NCBI RefSeq assembly: GCF_009730915.1
Contig: NC_052475.1
Location: 20,642,285-20,706,284 of the forward strand
DNA: 64,000 nucleotides
Direction of reading: 5' to 3'
Source of the DNA: Dioscorea cayenensis subsp. rotundata
Lineage: Eukaryota > Streptophyta > Magnoliopsida > Dioscoreales > Dioscoreaceae
The translations under genes were made by a program, and so were the position numbers. The notes beneath the pieces were generated by a model. That model ran no database searches, was not told where the DNA came from, and saw only the letters and a list, made by a program, of their open reading frames with translations. Numbering within the stretch: the first letter of the stretch is position 1; each line of letters begins with the position of its first letter. This document shows positions 46,737 to 59,052 of this stretch, piece after piece.

Positions 46737-49319
46737 ATGGGAGGAGATGAGGACGAGGATGAAGGGACGAGGAGGAGGAGGAGAAGGAGAAGGAGGAATG
46801 GGGAGGAGGGATGGGCGGGCGAGTTCCAGAGGGATATGCTTGCCGGAGCGGCGATGGGTGGTGTTGTGCACACCGTTGTTGCGCCGATCGAACGCGCGAA
46901 GTTGCTGCTCCAGACGCAGGAGAGCAACGCTTCTGTGCTTGGTCTTGGAGGTAGACCTCGGCGTCGGAGGTTTCGTGGTATGCTTGATTGCATCGCGCGT
47001 ACTGTTCGGGATGAGGGCGTGATGTCGCTTTGGCGTGGCAATGGGACTAGTGTTCTTCGGTATTATCCTTCCGTCGCGTTGAACTTTTCTCTCAAGGTAT
47101 TTGATTTGATTTGATTTGATTTTGGGGCAGTTTTTTTGATGTTTGATTTGTTGATTGGTGGCATTCTTGTTTTGGTTTTTCATTGGATTGGTGTTTTTGG
47201 AAATTTGGATTGGTGGTGGGTGGGTTGTTGGGAATGCGTATTAGGTGTTTGATCTTGGTTCTTAGAGGACTTGTATGGGAATTTGTTTGGATTCTTTTGT
47301 CTGTTTGTTTGTGATCTTGTGAAAGGAATCTGGAAAAGGTTAGGGTTTGTGTCAACTTTTTTTTGGTTCATAGGTTAATTAAGATGCTTATGAGGTGTTT
47401 GTTGTTGGTTCTTGGAAAAACTAGTTTGAGAATTTCTTTGGATTTTTGTGGGGTTTGTGGTCAAAAGGTGGTGATCTTGTGAGAAGGAATTAGAACTTTT
47501 GCTTTGAATTATTAAAGATTAGGGTTTTGTATCAATTCTTTTGTTCTCTTGGATGGGTTATAGTTCATGTGACAGTAGCTTTTTATCAGAACTTTTTTTT
47601 TTTTTAGTTATTATTAAATTGATGTTGATAGAAACCAGCAAATCTTGTGAGGGTTCTTTTTCAATATGCTTTTGGGGATCAAACTATTGTTATTGGCCTG
47701 GGGTTGTATTCTAGGAATTCTTGAAGGATGGAAATAATGGTATGAAAATCTATCTGTATTGACAATTTGTTTGCTAGATCACCGTCACAAGTTATTGGCT
47801 GATGTTCACCTTAATGGGGGTGAATGGCATGCAATAAAAGGTTGAACTTTTACTAATTTAGTTGATGTAAAATGAAGAGAGGGAGAAGTATGGTCGATAA
47901 TTATTATCAATCACCTTTAATAAAGGGGGAATCTACCAAAAATCTATCATTTCATCTTGAGGAGGATTATTTGCCAATGAATGGGATTCTATTCTATTCT
48001 ATTTCTCTAACTTTATAGTATGTACAGCTTTTACCACTAAAGTGGACTATTGGCATTGTGATTCAATGGTTGTTCTCTTTAGTTCATTTACATTATTATA
48101 TACGTGTATATTGAGAATATCAGGTATTTTTCTTGCATGTTGATAATGTATTAATGTTGATGAAGGCCTGTTGCTTTTTTGTGTATTTTTAGTTTAGTTT
48201 ATAAAACCGAATTTTGTTCATTTGATCACTAGAAGGAATTTTGTCGTTGTATTCTTTTAATTTATTTGCTTACCTGTATCTATGAACTTCTAGAATAGGA
48301 CATTATGGAAAGTGTGAAAGTACGCCATGTACTTTTTATGCAACCTTCCGAGATTTATAGTGGGTACTGCACGTTAGTTTAGTTTACATGCCCTTAGTTG
48401 GTATCAATAGAATAAGCCTTTATTGTGCCAACATAGAGAAAAGATGAAACTGACTTCAACTGACAACTTGTATGAGTTATCCTGGTCAGAGGTCTATTGG
48501 ATCAATCTATTTCTATGTGATTTTTGGCATATTTCCTTTAAGAATTTATTCCAGAAGTCTTAAGCGTTATTGCTAGGAATAAATGCAACTTAAATTATAT
48601 CCACAACATCTTGTTTTTCAAGATACCTGGGTGGTGCATAACATGAGTTTTTTTATTTTTTATTTTTGGCACAGGATTTGTACAGGGCCATGCTAAAGGG
48701 TGGTGAAGCATCACAGAATTCCCATATTTTTTCTGGGGCAGCTGCCAACTTCATTGCAGGGTCTGCAGCAGGTTGCACCACACTAGTTATCATCTATCCA
48801 CTTGATATTGCCCACACCCGCCTCGCTGCTGACCTTGGCAGCACAGACTCGCGTGAATTCAGAGGAATCTGCCACTTTCTTCGTGCCATCTACAAGAAAG
48901 ACGGGATTCGGGGCATTTACCGAGGTCTTCCTGCTTCCCTCCACGGCATGATTGTCCACCGTGGCCTTTACTTTGGTGGTTTCGACACAGCAAAGGAGTA
49001 CATGACTACTTCTGATCATTCAAAGATGGAGGAAGCACCTCTGTGGAAACGTTGGCTCGTGGCGCAGGCTGTGACTACCTCAGCAGGATTGATATCGTAC
49101 CCGTTAGACACTGTCCGAAGGAGGATGATGATGCAGTCCGGGATGCAAGAACTAATGTACAAGAACACACTAGATTGTTGGAAGAAGATTTATATGATGG
49201 AGGGTGTGGCTTCCTTTTATCGCGGAGCAGTTTCTAATATGTTTAGAAGTACTGGAGCAGCTGCGATCTTGGTTTTGTATGATGAAGTCAAGAAATTTAT
49301 GAAATGGGGTGGTTTGTGA
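46737..49319 (+). CDS. Plasma-membrane-type ADP/ATP carrier (PM-ANT1-like)
   Basis: Member of the mitochondrial carrier family closest to Arabidopsis At5g56450 (PM-ANT1), an adenine nucleotide transporter reported at the plasma membrane. Two exons, 46737-47096 and 48675-49319, join in phase 0 to give 334 residues, near the usual length. Three ~100-residue carrier repeats carry the signatures PIERAK, PLDIAHTR and PLDTVRRR. The adenine nucleotide carrier motif RRRMMM is intact at about residue 268. The C-terminus, VLYDEVKKFMKWGGL, is typical. The start is the first ATG after the TATA box. The N-terminal ~25 residues are unusual: an acidic DEDEDE run followed by nine consecutive arginines, before the conserved AGAAMGGVVHT. 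The promoter has a G-box. The gene is convergent with NAP1. Confidence 0.95.
47097..48674 (+). other. Single 1.6-kb intron of the carrier gene
   Basis: Donor GTATTT at 47097, acceptor TTTTGGCACAG ending at 48674. T-rich and without recognisable inserts. The first ~250 bp repeat ATTTGG/GGTTTTT-type words. Confidence 0.8.
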
Positions 49320-51117
49320 CAAGAACAGGAGGTAATAATCATGCCTCAAATTTTTTTCGACTCACAAATGAGCACAATCTAAAGGAAATAGAGGTGAGAA
49401 GGCTTGCATGCCTAGTAAAATGACTTTTTGTGTATTTAACTGATTCATTTTTCTTTCCACTAATGAATACATGTATACAGAGAAAAGGTCTTGATTGAAT
49501 TGTTTTCCTAGGGCCTTTCGTAATTGGCATGTAGGTAATGTTCTACTTGTTTGTTAATAAATGGGAAATCCCTTGATGGCTACGTTTTTCCTATGTTCTC
49601 CTATATTTTGGTGCCTTTTTTTTTTTTATCTGATTAGAATTAAGGCCATGTGTAATGCCTTAACCCTGTCTTTGGTTCAGAGAACGATTGAAGTAAGTTC
49701 ATTACTAATAATTAAGTCTCAGATAAAACTGAAAAAGAAAAGGGAAGCATTGGTTTTCCTACTGGATCTTCTATCTATAGTAGTTTTGCCATGGCGGGTT
49801 TCTCTCTCATTTAATAAAAATCTGGAACTTTGGATTGCTAACTTTCTGGAATAGTGGCCACTGTGAAATTTTTTTTTAGGTGATATTCAAGAGAAGAATT
49901 TTATAGAAAGATGAAGTTGATGACCTAATAATCAGGTAGCCAGTGATTGAAGTCCTAGAGTAGTGATCAATGACAGTAACTGTTAAGGCAAAATTTCTTG
50001 TTGAGTAAATTTCGATCCTCACGAAAGGCAAGGCGTTGACAATCTGGGCACTGTCTCATCAGAGGAGACTAAGTAAAATAGATATGTCTGTGATGATGCG
50101 GACCAAAAAGACCTTATAAAACTTTATTATTTTCGAGGATTTGGTTTGAGTCACTCCCATGCAGTTGCAGTTGAGATGGAGGATCAGTGAAATACCACTC
50201 GGAAAGAGCTAAAAATCTAATCCTGTGCTGTTTGGATTGTCTCAGGATCAACAGGCCAGGGCCAAAGTCTCTACTCTCTAGTATAATTTGCCAATTATGA
50301 GTTTATTATGCACGAGTGTGAAACTATGGCTTGCCCTCCGGAATGCGCGTGGGAGTTGGAATAGGGTAAGCCAAGATAACAGAGAAGGGGTCTTATTTTT
50401 TTTTTTTACTTTTTTTAAATAATTATTTACACATTTTTTTTATATATTATTTTATATAAACTTTATTATTATTATTATTATTATTATTAAACTAATCTAA
50501 AAATTTAAAATAAACAAAGATAATATATTTGATAATATATTTTTATTTTTTAACAGGAATAATTATATTAAAAAAAAAACTATTTTCACAGGGACAATTT
50601 TATCCATGTAAGATGACGAGAGAGAGATGCACCGCCCCACTAAACTCGTGCTGTCCCCATTTTCTTACAGCCAAACACACCCTCAACTCCCACTCCCCAC
50701 TACATATCCCCAAAAAAACAAGCCCCAACCAAACATGGGGTTAAAGAGCACTTACCAATTTTACTTAATGTCAAACAAAATAATGGATAACAGGGATGCC
50801 AAAATAAAAGCCTGATTTCCTGCCATTTTATGTCTTGCTCAATAAATAGGCATCCAAAATAATCACGGAAATTTAGACCAAGCCGAGATATTTATATAGC
50901 ACAATAATAAGGAAAAGAGCAAAGGAATAACCAATAATAGGATATACTAACAGAAGCCTACAGGACAACAAAACTCCAGTCCCCAAATCCCCAGTCCAGG
51001 GTTTTCCCCCAATACAACACAACAGGAAAATCAGAACCAGACAAGTTCACTCACCACCAACACCTCCGATACTACGCACATTTGTGCTAATAGCAATGTT
51101 TTTCATACTAAACAAAG
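49320..51117. other. Region between convergent 3' ends of the carrier and NAP1 genes
   Basis: Holds the two 3'UTRs. Poly-T/AT-rich runs near 50,390-50,580 and a C-rich patch near 50,625-50,740 look like old insertions, but no ends were found. No gene seen. Confidence 0.5.
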
Positions 51118-51180
51118 TCACTGCTGCTTGCATTCTGCGGGCCGATCAACTGGCTGCTTGATTCTGCGGGCGATCAACGC
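51118..51180 (-). repeat. ~30-bp tandem duplication in the last NAP1 exon
   Basis: On the transcript strand GTTGATCGCCCGCAGAATCA is followed by a second copy, GTTGATCGGCCCGCAGAATG, with each followed by an AAGCAGC run. The first copy lacks two G residues present in the second, so the two copies are read in different frames. The second copy encodes the RPAECKQQ tail. Confidence 0.88.
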
Positions 51181-54100
51181 TGACCCCTCGGCATGGGTTC
51201 CACCCTGACTTCTGCAGTTATGAGAATCCATTGTTTGTTATTATAGCTAAGGAATTTCATGAAGGACGATGACACAGGAAAAGATATACATAGCAAAGCC
51301 AGCGTACCTTCTTCCTGGTTTTTACTTCCTCTTCATCATCATCCTCATCCTCGTCATCTTCTTCTTCATCCTCATCTTCATTTTCATCCTCTTCATCTCC
51401 ATCTTCCTCATCAACATCACCCAAGTCCTCAAAATCTTCTCCTTGAACAGCCTCTCCCGTAAACCATGAAACAGCATGAGGAATTATCTTATCCCTAATA
51501 GTGGATCTGTAAAACAACGAGCAACAGGGTCAAAATCCAATTACACTATCAATAATATGCAAGTGAACTAAAACGAACAAGTAGGCAAGCATCTTCTAGA
51601 TAAGGTGAGGGAAGCAGCTGACCCAATATCATAATCTTGTTCCATCTGGCTCTGTAGTTGTTCAGCCTGACAATATGAATAGAAGCGGATAAGTAATTAC
51701 CAACAACAGGCTTCCATTGGTTCCTCTTTCTAAAACTATTGCATAGGAAATAAAATTCACTCACAGTCTCATCATCAATATCCTCATCATCTTCTGGAAC
51801 TTGAGGTGGATTGAAGAAATTAAAGAAACTTTCACAATTCTCAGTTTTGGTAATGGGCTTGGCATTCTTTGATCCTTTCTTAGGCTTCTTTTTCAGAATC
51901 TTTTGGGTTAAACACTTCCCAGGGTGCCATTCTATCTCAGTCCTGCATATAAGCCAAAAACAATATTGTTAACTAAAACATCACCCGTTATGGATACTCA
52001 CCTAACGTGGGGGGCAAACTCACCCAATTGCTTTTTCCAGAATAGGTTCATCATCATCAATCATGTGATAGGTTTTGGAGAGAACAGAATTCTTGAAAAA
52101 CGGATTGGTGTCAAAAAAGAATTCAAGCTTAAAACCCTTTGGATTATCTATTCTGTACCACTTGATATCCTTCAAATACTTCAGTGCTGCCTCATCCCGT
52201 TCTTGGATCTGAATGAAATTGCCAAAATTTTCAATAGGAAAGGAAACAACAAGTAATCATCAAATGAAACTTGCACATGCAAATGCAAATGCGAATGCGG
52301 AGAAAGTCAGGCACTTGCTGACCTCCTCACCCAGTACTTCATTGGTCTTCATAGCAGTCAGCCAAAAGTCAGGCACACCTTTTTCTGAGATTCAAAAATA
52401 AAATAAGCATATAGTACTAACGAAAAAAGGCAGTGCACACCATGAGTTAATGATGAAAACCTTCAGTTTCTTTTTCCTCGGCAGGTGCTTCTTCCGTGCC
52501 TTCACCTTTAACAGTTTCCACTTCAACCACACCATTCACAATTTCATATCGCTAAGACATTAAAAAAGAAAAAAAGGAAAATTGAATGAGCAAAGGCTAA
52601 AAACAACTAGCTAATAATGTTTCCCTCGTAGGATGCCAACATAAAGGGCTATATAGCATCATTTAACACTTAAAATGGCAACATAAATGGCTATATAGCA
52701 TCATTTAACAGTTAAGAAAAGTATATGAGCAATGGCTACTTCTGAAAAGCAAGTATATGAGCAATGGCTACTGCTGAAAAGCAAGGATACCTTGGTGTAT
52801 AATGGCTCATAAAGCTTTTGGTACTTAGCTTCAAGGGCTGCTCTTTCCTCAAAAAATTTAGCTTCAAGCTCATCATGTTGACTCTGAGGAAAACAAAGAT
52901 TATAAACTATAAGAATGACCAAAGATCTCCAATTGGGCAATACAATTCCCAAACAACAGATTGCTGAACTTTGTTAAACCATCATTAGCTTTAGTTTTTC
53001 AATAGTAAATGGGAAAAAAGCCAGGAAAATAAAATGAACATAAGTTGTGAAATTCACCACAGAATAGAATATCAACATCACCAAAGTTGCAAAAGAAACA
53101 TTGATGATTGTGTATACACCCCTAACAAGGTATTACACCAGACAAGGTAGAACTTTTCTATAACATTATTCAATATTGCTCATAACCAACAAACAGCTAA
53201 AATAAAAATTCAACAAATTCATTCCATAATTTTTGTGACAAATTAACCCAACATATATCAAAGCAACAGACACAAGTGAAAATGACCAACATCTTGGATC
53301 ATACAAATATTTGTTAACAAAACACAACCACAATATACCAATGAAATTATTCCTCTCATGTCCAAATCTTAGACAATGCAAATTATTTTAACAAGACCCA
53401 CCCATAATATGATAGCCATACCAAATATTCAGAAGGTTCAGTCCCCCAAGTTGCCTCACAAAAAACAAACAAAACAAACAAACAAACAAGGAAAGTTGAA
53501 TTAATATACACATAGAATCTCCCTATATAAATATTATAAAATCAAGAAGCAACCAACATTATTTCTTATACTACAATAAGAGTTGCCAAACACAAATCAT
53601 CACCAGGAAGAATGCTTGCATCAGGACAGTAAAAAGATTCATAACCAGGGAATCATGACCCCACAAATTCAAGCACATCAACTATATTATGTAACGAAGA
53701 CAAATCCAACAAAAAGTTACTAACCCCCAACCCAATCCGTAAATGAGCATTTCAAATTATTAATAACAAGGAAATGTATTGATGGCAAAGGCAAACCGAT
53801 CACCAATGCCTAAACCTATTGAACAAGAAGATCACTTCAAGCAACAACTAAAAGTACATCGGCATTTGATCAGCAAGAGAATGAACCTCAAATGGTAAAC
53901 AATAGAAACCAAGATATCCAAAACAATCAGTAAAACAAACTTTAATAATCAAAAGCAAAAGATTCAATAGAAAACATCCGATAAAAAAAACACACATTTC
54001 CAAGGAAAAAGAAAAGAAAATCAAACCTGTATTTCCCTTAAGACTTCAACCCGCTTTCTGACCTTTGTCGGGAGGCTCTCCAAAACATCCGAGTGCTGCC

Positions 54101-54406
54101 CCGCTAGGCTATGCAGCTTGTTCTACAACCCATAAAACCCCATCAAAACCCACAAACATTTCTCAAATCATTGGCAAACCAAAACAAAACCACAAATCAA
54201 ACAAAAACCCACCTTGAGAGCATTCACGAGGTCAGCCCGATCCTCCGCACTGAGACCTGAAAAGCACCCGCTAAATCACTTCCAAGAACAATCAAACAAA
54301 CCAAAAGCACCAAAACCGGGAGAAACATCAAACCAGGGACGTTGGCAGGGAGAGCAGCGCTAAGATCGGAGATGTTAAGGCCATCCTTCTGCTTGTCGTC
54401 ACTCAT
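51118..54406 (-). CDS. NAP1: Nucleosome assembly protein 1 (NAP1)
   Basis: Histone H2A-H2B chaperone that shuttles between cytoplasm and nucleus. Eleven exons in transcript order: 54406-54334, 54256-54213, 54122-54027, 52883-52791, 52551-52461, 52384-52323, 52208-52024, 51942-51765, 51666-51623, 51506-51308, then a last exon starting at 51211 or 51204. Phases all agree, giving about 383 residues. Visible landmarks: a helical dimerisation segment (exons 2-4, [20 protein letters not shown]), the NAP core ([34 protein letters not shown]), a basic NLS-like KKKPKKGSK, and a very acidic tail (about residues 313-345). The 3' end at 51118 gives a CKQQ farnesylation box, known in plant NAP1. This box is in frame only when the acceptor at 51205 is used. 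The upstream acceptor (51212) gives a frame that stops at 51146 without it. Confidence 0.95.
52630..52790 (-). repeat. Two adjacent tandem duplications in a NAP1 intron
   Basis: GGCTATATAGCATCATTTAA occurs twice (near 52649 and 52689). Next to it a ~32-bp unit containing GTATATGAGCAATGGCTACT also occurs twice (near 52721 and 52753). Both lie in the intron between exons 4 and 5 and have no evident role. Confidence 0.85.
52884..54026 (-). other. 1.1-kb NAP1 intron 3
   Basis: GT-AG intron, phase 0, A-rich on the + strand. Contains an (AAAC)n run near 53463-53490 and no other recognised element. Confidence 0.75.
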
Positions 54407-54552
54407 CCTCGCGAATCCTCCGCCGCACCGCGCCGATGGAGAGAGAGAGAGGAGGAGAAGAAGAGAAGAGAAGAGAAGAGAAGCCCTAGCGGTTTGGGGG
54501 CGGAGGCGGAAAAGAGAGGTGGGGCAGTGAAAGGGGCGCGATATTTATATAA
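54407..54552 (-). promoter_or_regulatory. NAP1 core promoter and CT-rich leader
   Basis: On the transcript strand a TATATAAATA box lies at about 54551-54542, some 135 bp before the ATG. The leader contains a long CT tract (complement of the GAGAGA/AGAGAAG run at 54437-54482), a common feature of highly transcribed plant genes. Confidence 0.65.
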
Positions 54553-55128
54553 GAATCGAGGTCCCGTTTCAAACGGGTGTCAAAGTCTGGGTGACTTTTT
54601 GGGTCTCTTTAGTGGCCGCAAACATTGAAGCGGTGGCCGACTAACTGGGTGCCTTTACTGGCATCTTGAAAGTAGCTTAGGTGGCATTCTATTATTGGCT
54701 ATTATTAAGAGGTGACTTATTTGGGTATCTATTAAATTGAGTGTGTTTGCTTTGAGAAGAGAAGGAAAATTAAGAAATAATCCCCAACTTTATTGAATGG
54801 AGAATTTATTATTTTTTTTTAAATTATTCTTAACACTCTAGTAAATTCTTTAATTAGAATTAAATATAAAAGAGAAATATAAAAATATAAATTAAAGGTA
54901 ATTTTAGAAAAATAATTAATTTTTTTATAAAATTTTGTAAAATAGCTAAATTTTTTCGTACGTGAAATTTGATTAACCATGACGACAGATTAAAAAAAAA
55001 ACAGAGTAATATTTTATTGAAGTGGAGGGATGTTAATTACCCTGTAAAAACTTACATTTCCCTATTTTTAAAATTGTTTTGAATTTTTAAGACTTCATCT
55101 TAATATCCAAGTCTTTTTGGTCTCATGC

Positions 55129-55163
<35 letters not shown>

Positions 55164-55945
55164 TTTTGACAAATTAACACCTCATATAATAAAAGTGATG
55201 TTACTTATCTTCACTTTATCTCTCACTTTTTCATTTTAGATCATATTGGAGATGGTTGGTTTAATTGGAGAAAGTATTAACATAGGTTTTTATTAGTAAA
55301 GATTGGGTGTTTAATTGGATTGTGTTACTCTTTTTGTTTTTATGTAATATAATGGATGGTATGTTCTGGCTGTGCTCACGTTATTATTGCAGGATGTTAG
55401 CTGTCACCAATGTCTATTTAATACTCTATTTTATGCTCTCTTTTTCTACAATTAATAACGTCTATTTTATATTCAAAATTCCAAGATCTTCTTTAAGTGT
55501 TTTTTTTTTAGTATTATATTTTTGGGTGAAACTGTACCAAAGCAACAATAATTTCCGAACCATATAAGTTGCTGACCCAGAAATAATTCTGTTAATCAGT
55601 ATTAAATTAATAATTTTTACATAATATATACATTTTTCAGATGAATAATGTTAACAAAGCATGTGAACTGCAAAAGCTATTTTATTTTTAAAAAATTAAT
55701 TTTATATAATGATGATGTGGTATACGGATATATATTGTTGTTAGATGAATTAGAGTTATAAAAAATCATTCTAATAAAAAAAACTATTAATTACTATTTA
55801 TTGATATTTAATCAATAATTAATTAATTATTAATGACATATCATATGAACATATGAATATATGTGATGGATAGGTTACCTCACAAATATCATCCAACAGG
55901 CAAACACAAATGATAGCAACTAATGTAATAAAAATAACTGTTCAT
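54553..55945. other. AT-rich intergenic DNA upstream of NAP1
   Basis: Contains a (TTTA)n microsatellite at about 55130-55166. No gene recognised; the short frame at 55307 has no family likeness. Confidence 0.5.
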
Positions 55946-56637
55946 TAAGGGTCCGTTTGATACGTAAGATTTTACAGAACAACACGGAACAACTTAAATT
56001 GTTACTTGTTTGATTTATAAAAAAAGTGAGAGTATGGTACAAACGGTTGATTGAGTATAACACAACTGCCTAATTTTTTTGTATCACCAAAAGTATGGTA
56101 CAAAAATCTTATCGAAGTACAGGACAACTTAAAGACCATATTGCCCTACCTAAAATTAAAAATTACATTAATATATTTGAAAGGGAATTAGTTTTCACTA
56201 GGTAATTAGGTTTTTTTTTCTCTTTTTGAATGGAGATGAGATTTATTTTTATAGTTCTTTATCTAGAGCAATGTGATTACATTATTTATTTATTTGTCTG
56301 TTTTTTTTAGATTAGGATTTTAATGGGAGTTTGTTAGTTGTGGATCTAAAGTATTTTTAAATTATGTTTTGTTTGGATCAAATCTTTGGATTTTTAAAAA
56401 ATATTGTGTTGAATGTTCTTATATTATAAAACTAATATAGAATAAGAGCATTGTAGTAAATTTATAAATTTTAGTTCTATATTTTTGCAAATCAAACACC
56501 AAACAGCACAAAAAAATTTGTGTTGTCCAATAAACATCAAACATAGAATAACACAAGCATTTGTACTGCACTTCAATCATTTGTCCTATACTATACCGCT
56601 TTGTGTTGTTCTTATGAATAAATCAAATGGACCCTAA
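55946..56637. mobile_element. PIF/Harbinger-type (Tourist-like) MITE
   Basis: The element 55949-56634 has ends GGGTCCGTTTGATACGTAAG and, on the opposite strand, GGGTCCATTTGATTTATTCA. The trinucleotide TAA is repeated on both flanks (55946-55948, 56635-56637), the usual target duplication of this superfamily. 686 bp, non-coding. Confidence 0.85.
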
Positions 56638-56681
56638 AACTCTAATCTCATATCACATGTTTATAGGTGTAAGTTTTGAAG

Positions 56682-57974
56682 AGGTATGTCACGCCCCGAC
56701 CCGCAGGCCCACGGGATGCGACAATTGCCGCAGCAATCCCGAGGAGGGATACCCCGCCACTCAACCCTCAGGACACCGCAAGACTGATCAATACACCTGG
56801 AATTCAACAATAGTAACAACAACAACAGTAGGATATAGAAAATATAGAGGTTCACAAATACACAAGGAAACAACCCTAACAACAGTAGGAAATGCTAGTA
56901 CATGAAAGTTTAAGAGTTATTTAGATACTAAACCATGCAACAAAGTTTTTCTACACACTAGTGGATCCATAGGTCTTATAATATGTTCCATGACAATAAC
57001 AACAACATACAACATACGAACTGAAGAAATACAACATAAGATAGAAACATGAGCAAATGCCCAAAGATACTCGCCACACGCTACACCTACTACCCGCAAT
57101 GATCGGGAGGAAGAAAGAGGGATGAGTAACTCAAGTTACTCAATGAGGGGACGTTAGCACAACTTTAGCAGAAATACACCAACAGTAATAACAATAATAA
57201 AACATCAAAATAAAAGCTTTACCAAAACAATACTAGTTTAGAAACATTAACACATATAATAGAAGTCTTCAAAAGGATAAAAATAACATAATAATACCAA
57301 AAAAACCATTTTACCCCAACTAGGGTTTACAACACCAAAACCACAAAACATGGTTTTAATAAATAAGCACAATACCCAATATTCACCCAGCATAACGTGG
57401 TCTAGAAAACTCTCTAAACCTTCGCTGTGGCCATGGCTAGGTTCAGCGCCGTCAAGGTACTCATGCCCTTGACGTTGACCCATCAGTTCACCGGTTGGTG
57501 ACTCCGGCTACCCGATGAATATCCAGTCAGGGCTCTACACTCTCACCTGAACTGGCCCTCATAGTAATCAGTCGATCATCATGCCACCTCAACAGGCTGG
57601 CCATGGAGACTGCCTACTGCAGTAGGATATCACCATACAGTCACCACAATAAACGCAACTCCACTCGAAGTATAAAAGTCATCCAAATTCATCAATCAAC
57701 AACACCTTGACCATTGTACGAGGACAAGATAAAACACAAGGAAAGCTCAAGCTTTTAACACAATTTAATTTACAAATCCCACACAAGAAACAACAACAAA
57801 TCTCAAGTTTCATACAAAATAAGGATTTCACAAACTCATGGATATATATACATATCAATCACAAATCCAACAATAACAAATCAAAAGCCAAATGAGACAT
57901 CCAAGATTTTCTCAATAATAACTATCATTCACCAAAATACCAAACAAGTATAAATTAATAAAACTTAAAACATA

Positions 57975-58018
<44 letters not shown>

Positions 58019-59052
58019 TATCACAAATACAACAATAACAAATCAAAAAAGCCAAATGAGACATCCAAGATTTTCTCATATATATAACTATCATTCAGCA
58101 GATAATACTCAAACAAGTATAAATTAATAAAGACTTAGACATAATATGTCCCACATACTCTGATATATATATATATATATATATATGATATATCTCAGCT
58201 CATTGGCATTCTTCTAATTAAAGCTATGCTCAACAATTCCACTCACTGAATTGGCGATTTATCTTCCTCGCTAGCTACTTCTCGGCTAAATCTTTGCCTT
58301 GAGCCAAGACTTCTCCTTGCCAAAGTATAACAAAACATAACAATAATTAGCAAATAAAACAAATCACACAAGAAAACCCCTAAGTTTTCTAACAAAGAAC
58401 CCTAATTCGATCATAAGGTTAGCTCAAAGCTAGGTCTAAAGGTTACCAATGAATTCCTGAGGGTTTTAGCTTCACTCTAGTCCAAAGAAATCAAAGAAAC
58501 AACTAAATATCGTCGGTGCTACAGTAACCTCGTATTTGCTACAGTAAACCATCTCTTATACTATGCTTTTCTCCCAATTTACAACACCAATTCAAGAAAT
58601 TTCTTTACAAACATTCTCATACATGAACAACAAGTCAATGGCTTCAATTTGAGTGAATAAACAACTAAATCCATTGAGAAATCTTGGTTTTAACAAAAAA
58701 AATCTAAAAACAAGGAAATACAAGAAGAAAATACGGTATAAAACATTAAATCCAAGCTTACCAAGTTCAAGAGTGAGGGAGGAAGGGAAAAGACACTTGG
58801 TTCGCCCGAAAATCTCGCCGAAAAAAATTTTAGGATGAGAGAAGGGTTCGTCCAAACTAGGGAAGAAGAAGAAGAAGAAAGGAAGAAAGGCTTTTAGAGC
58901 AAAAATTCGTGGTGCTACAATAATGGACTGCTATAGTAACATACTGCTACAGGATCGGGCTGCAACAGAACCAAACCGCTACAGTATTGGGCTGAAAAAT
59001 CTATAGAAATAGGATAGTTCAATCTACAATAAAAACTGGTTATAACAAGGTA
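56682..59052 (-). mobile_element. Solo LTR (Ty3/gypsy-type), 2,361 bp, with perfect target duplication
   Basis: The LTR is 56687-59047, beginning TGTCACGCCCCGACCC on the + strand and ending GGTTATAACA. The pentamer AGGTA is repeated exactly at 56682-56686 and 59048-59052. The GGGGCGTGACA end is typical of plant gypsy LTRs read on the minus strand. The interior holds recurrent CTACAGTA words, an (AT)n tract at 57977-58016 and a ~90-bp internal duplication (the CCAAATGAGACATCCAAGAT phrase near 57888 and 58052). No internal coding region remains, so it arose by LTR-LTR recombination. Confidence 0.85.

Noticed and set aside
46647..47183. Antisense frames of 178 and 124 residues over the carrier's first exon
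   Set aside because: Low-complexity Ser/Pro-rich readings of the GC-rich coding exon on the opposite strand; no independent evidence for a gene.
51257..51469. Plus-strand frames rich in His/Pro/Leu or Ile/Phe
   Set aside because: Antisense of the acidic GAA/GAT-rich tail exon of NAP1.
54342..54530. Plus-strand Arg/Glu-rich frame
   Set aside because: Antisense of NAP1 exon 1 and its CT-rich leader.
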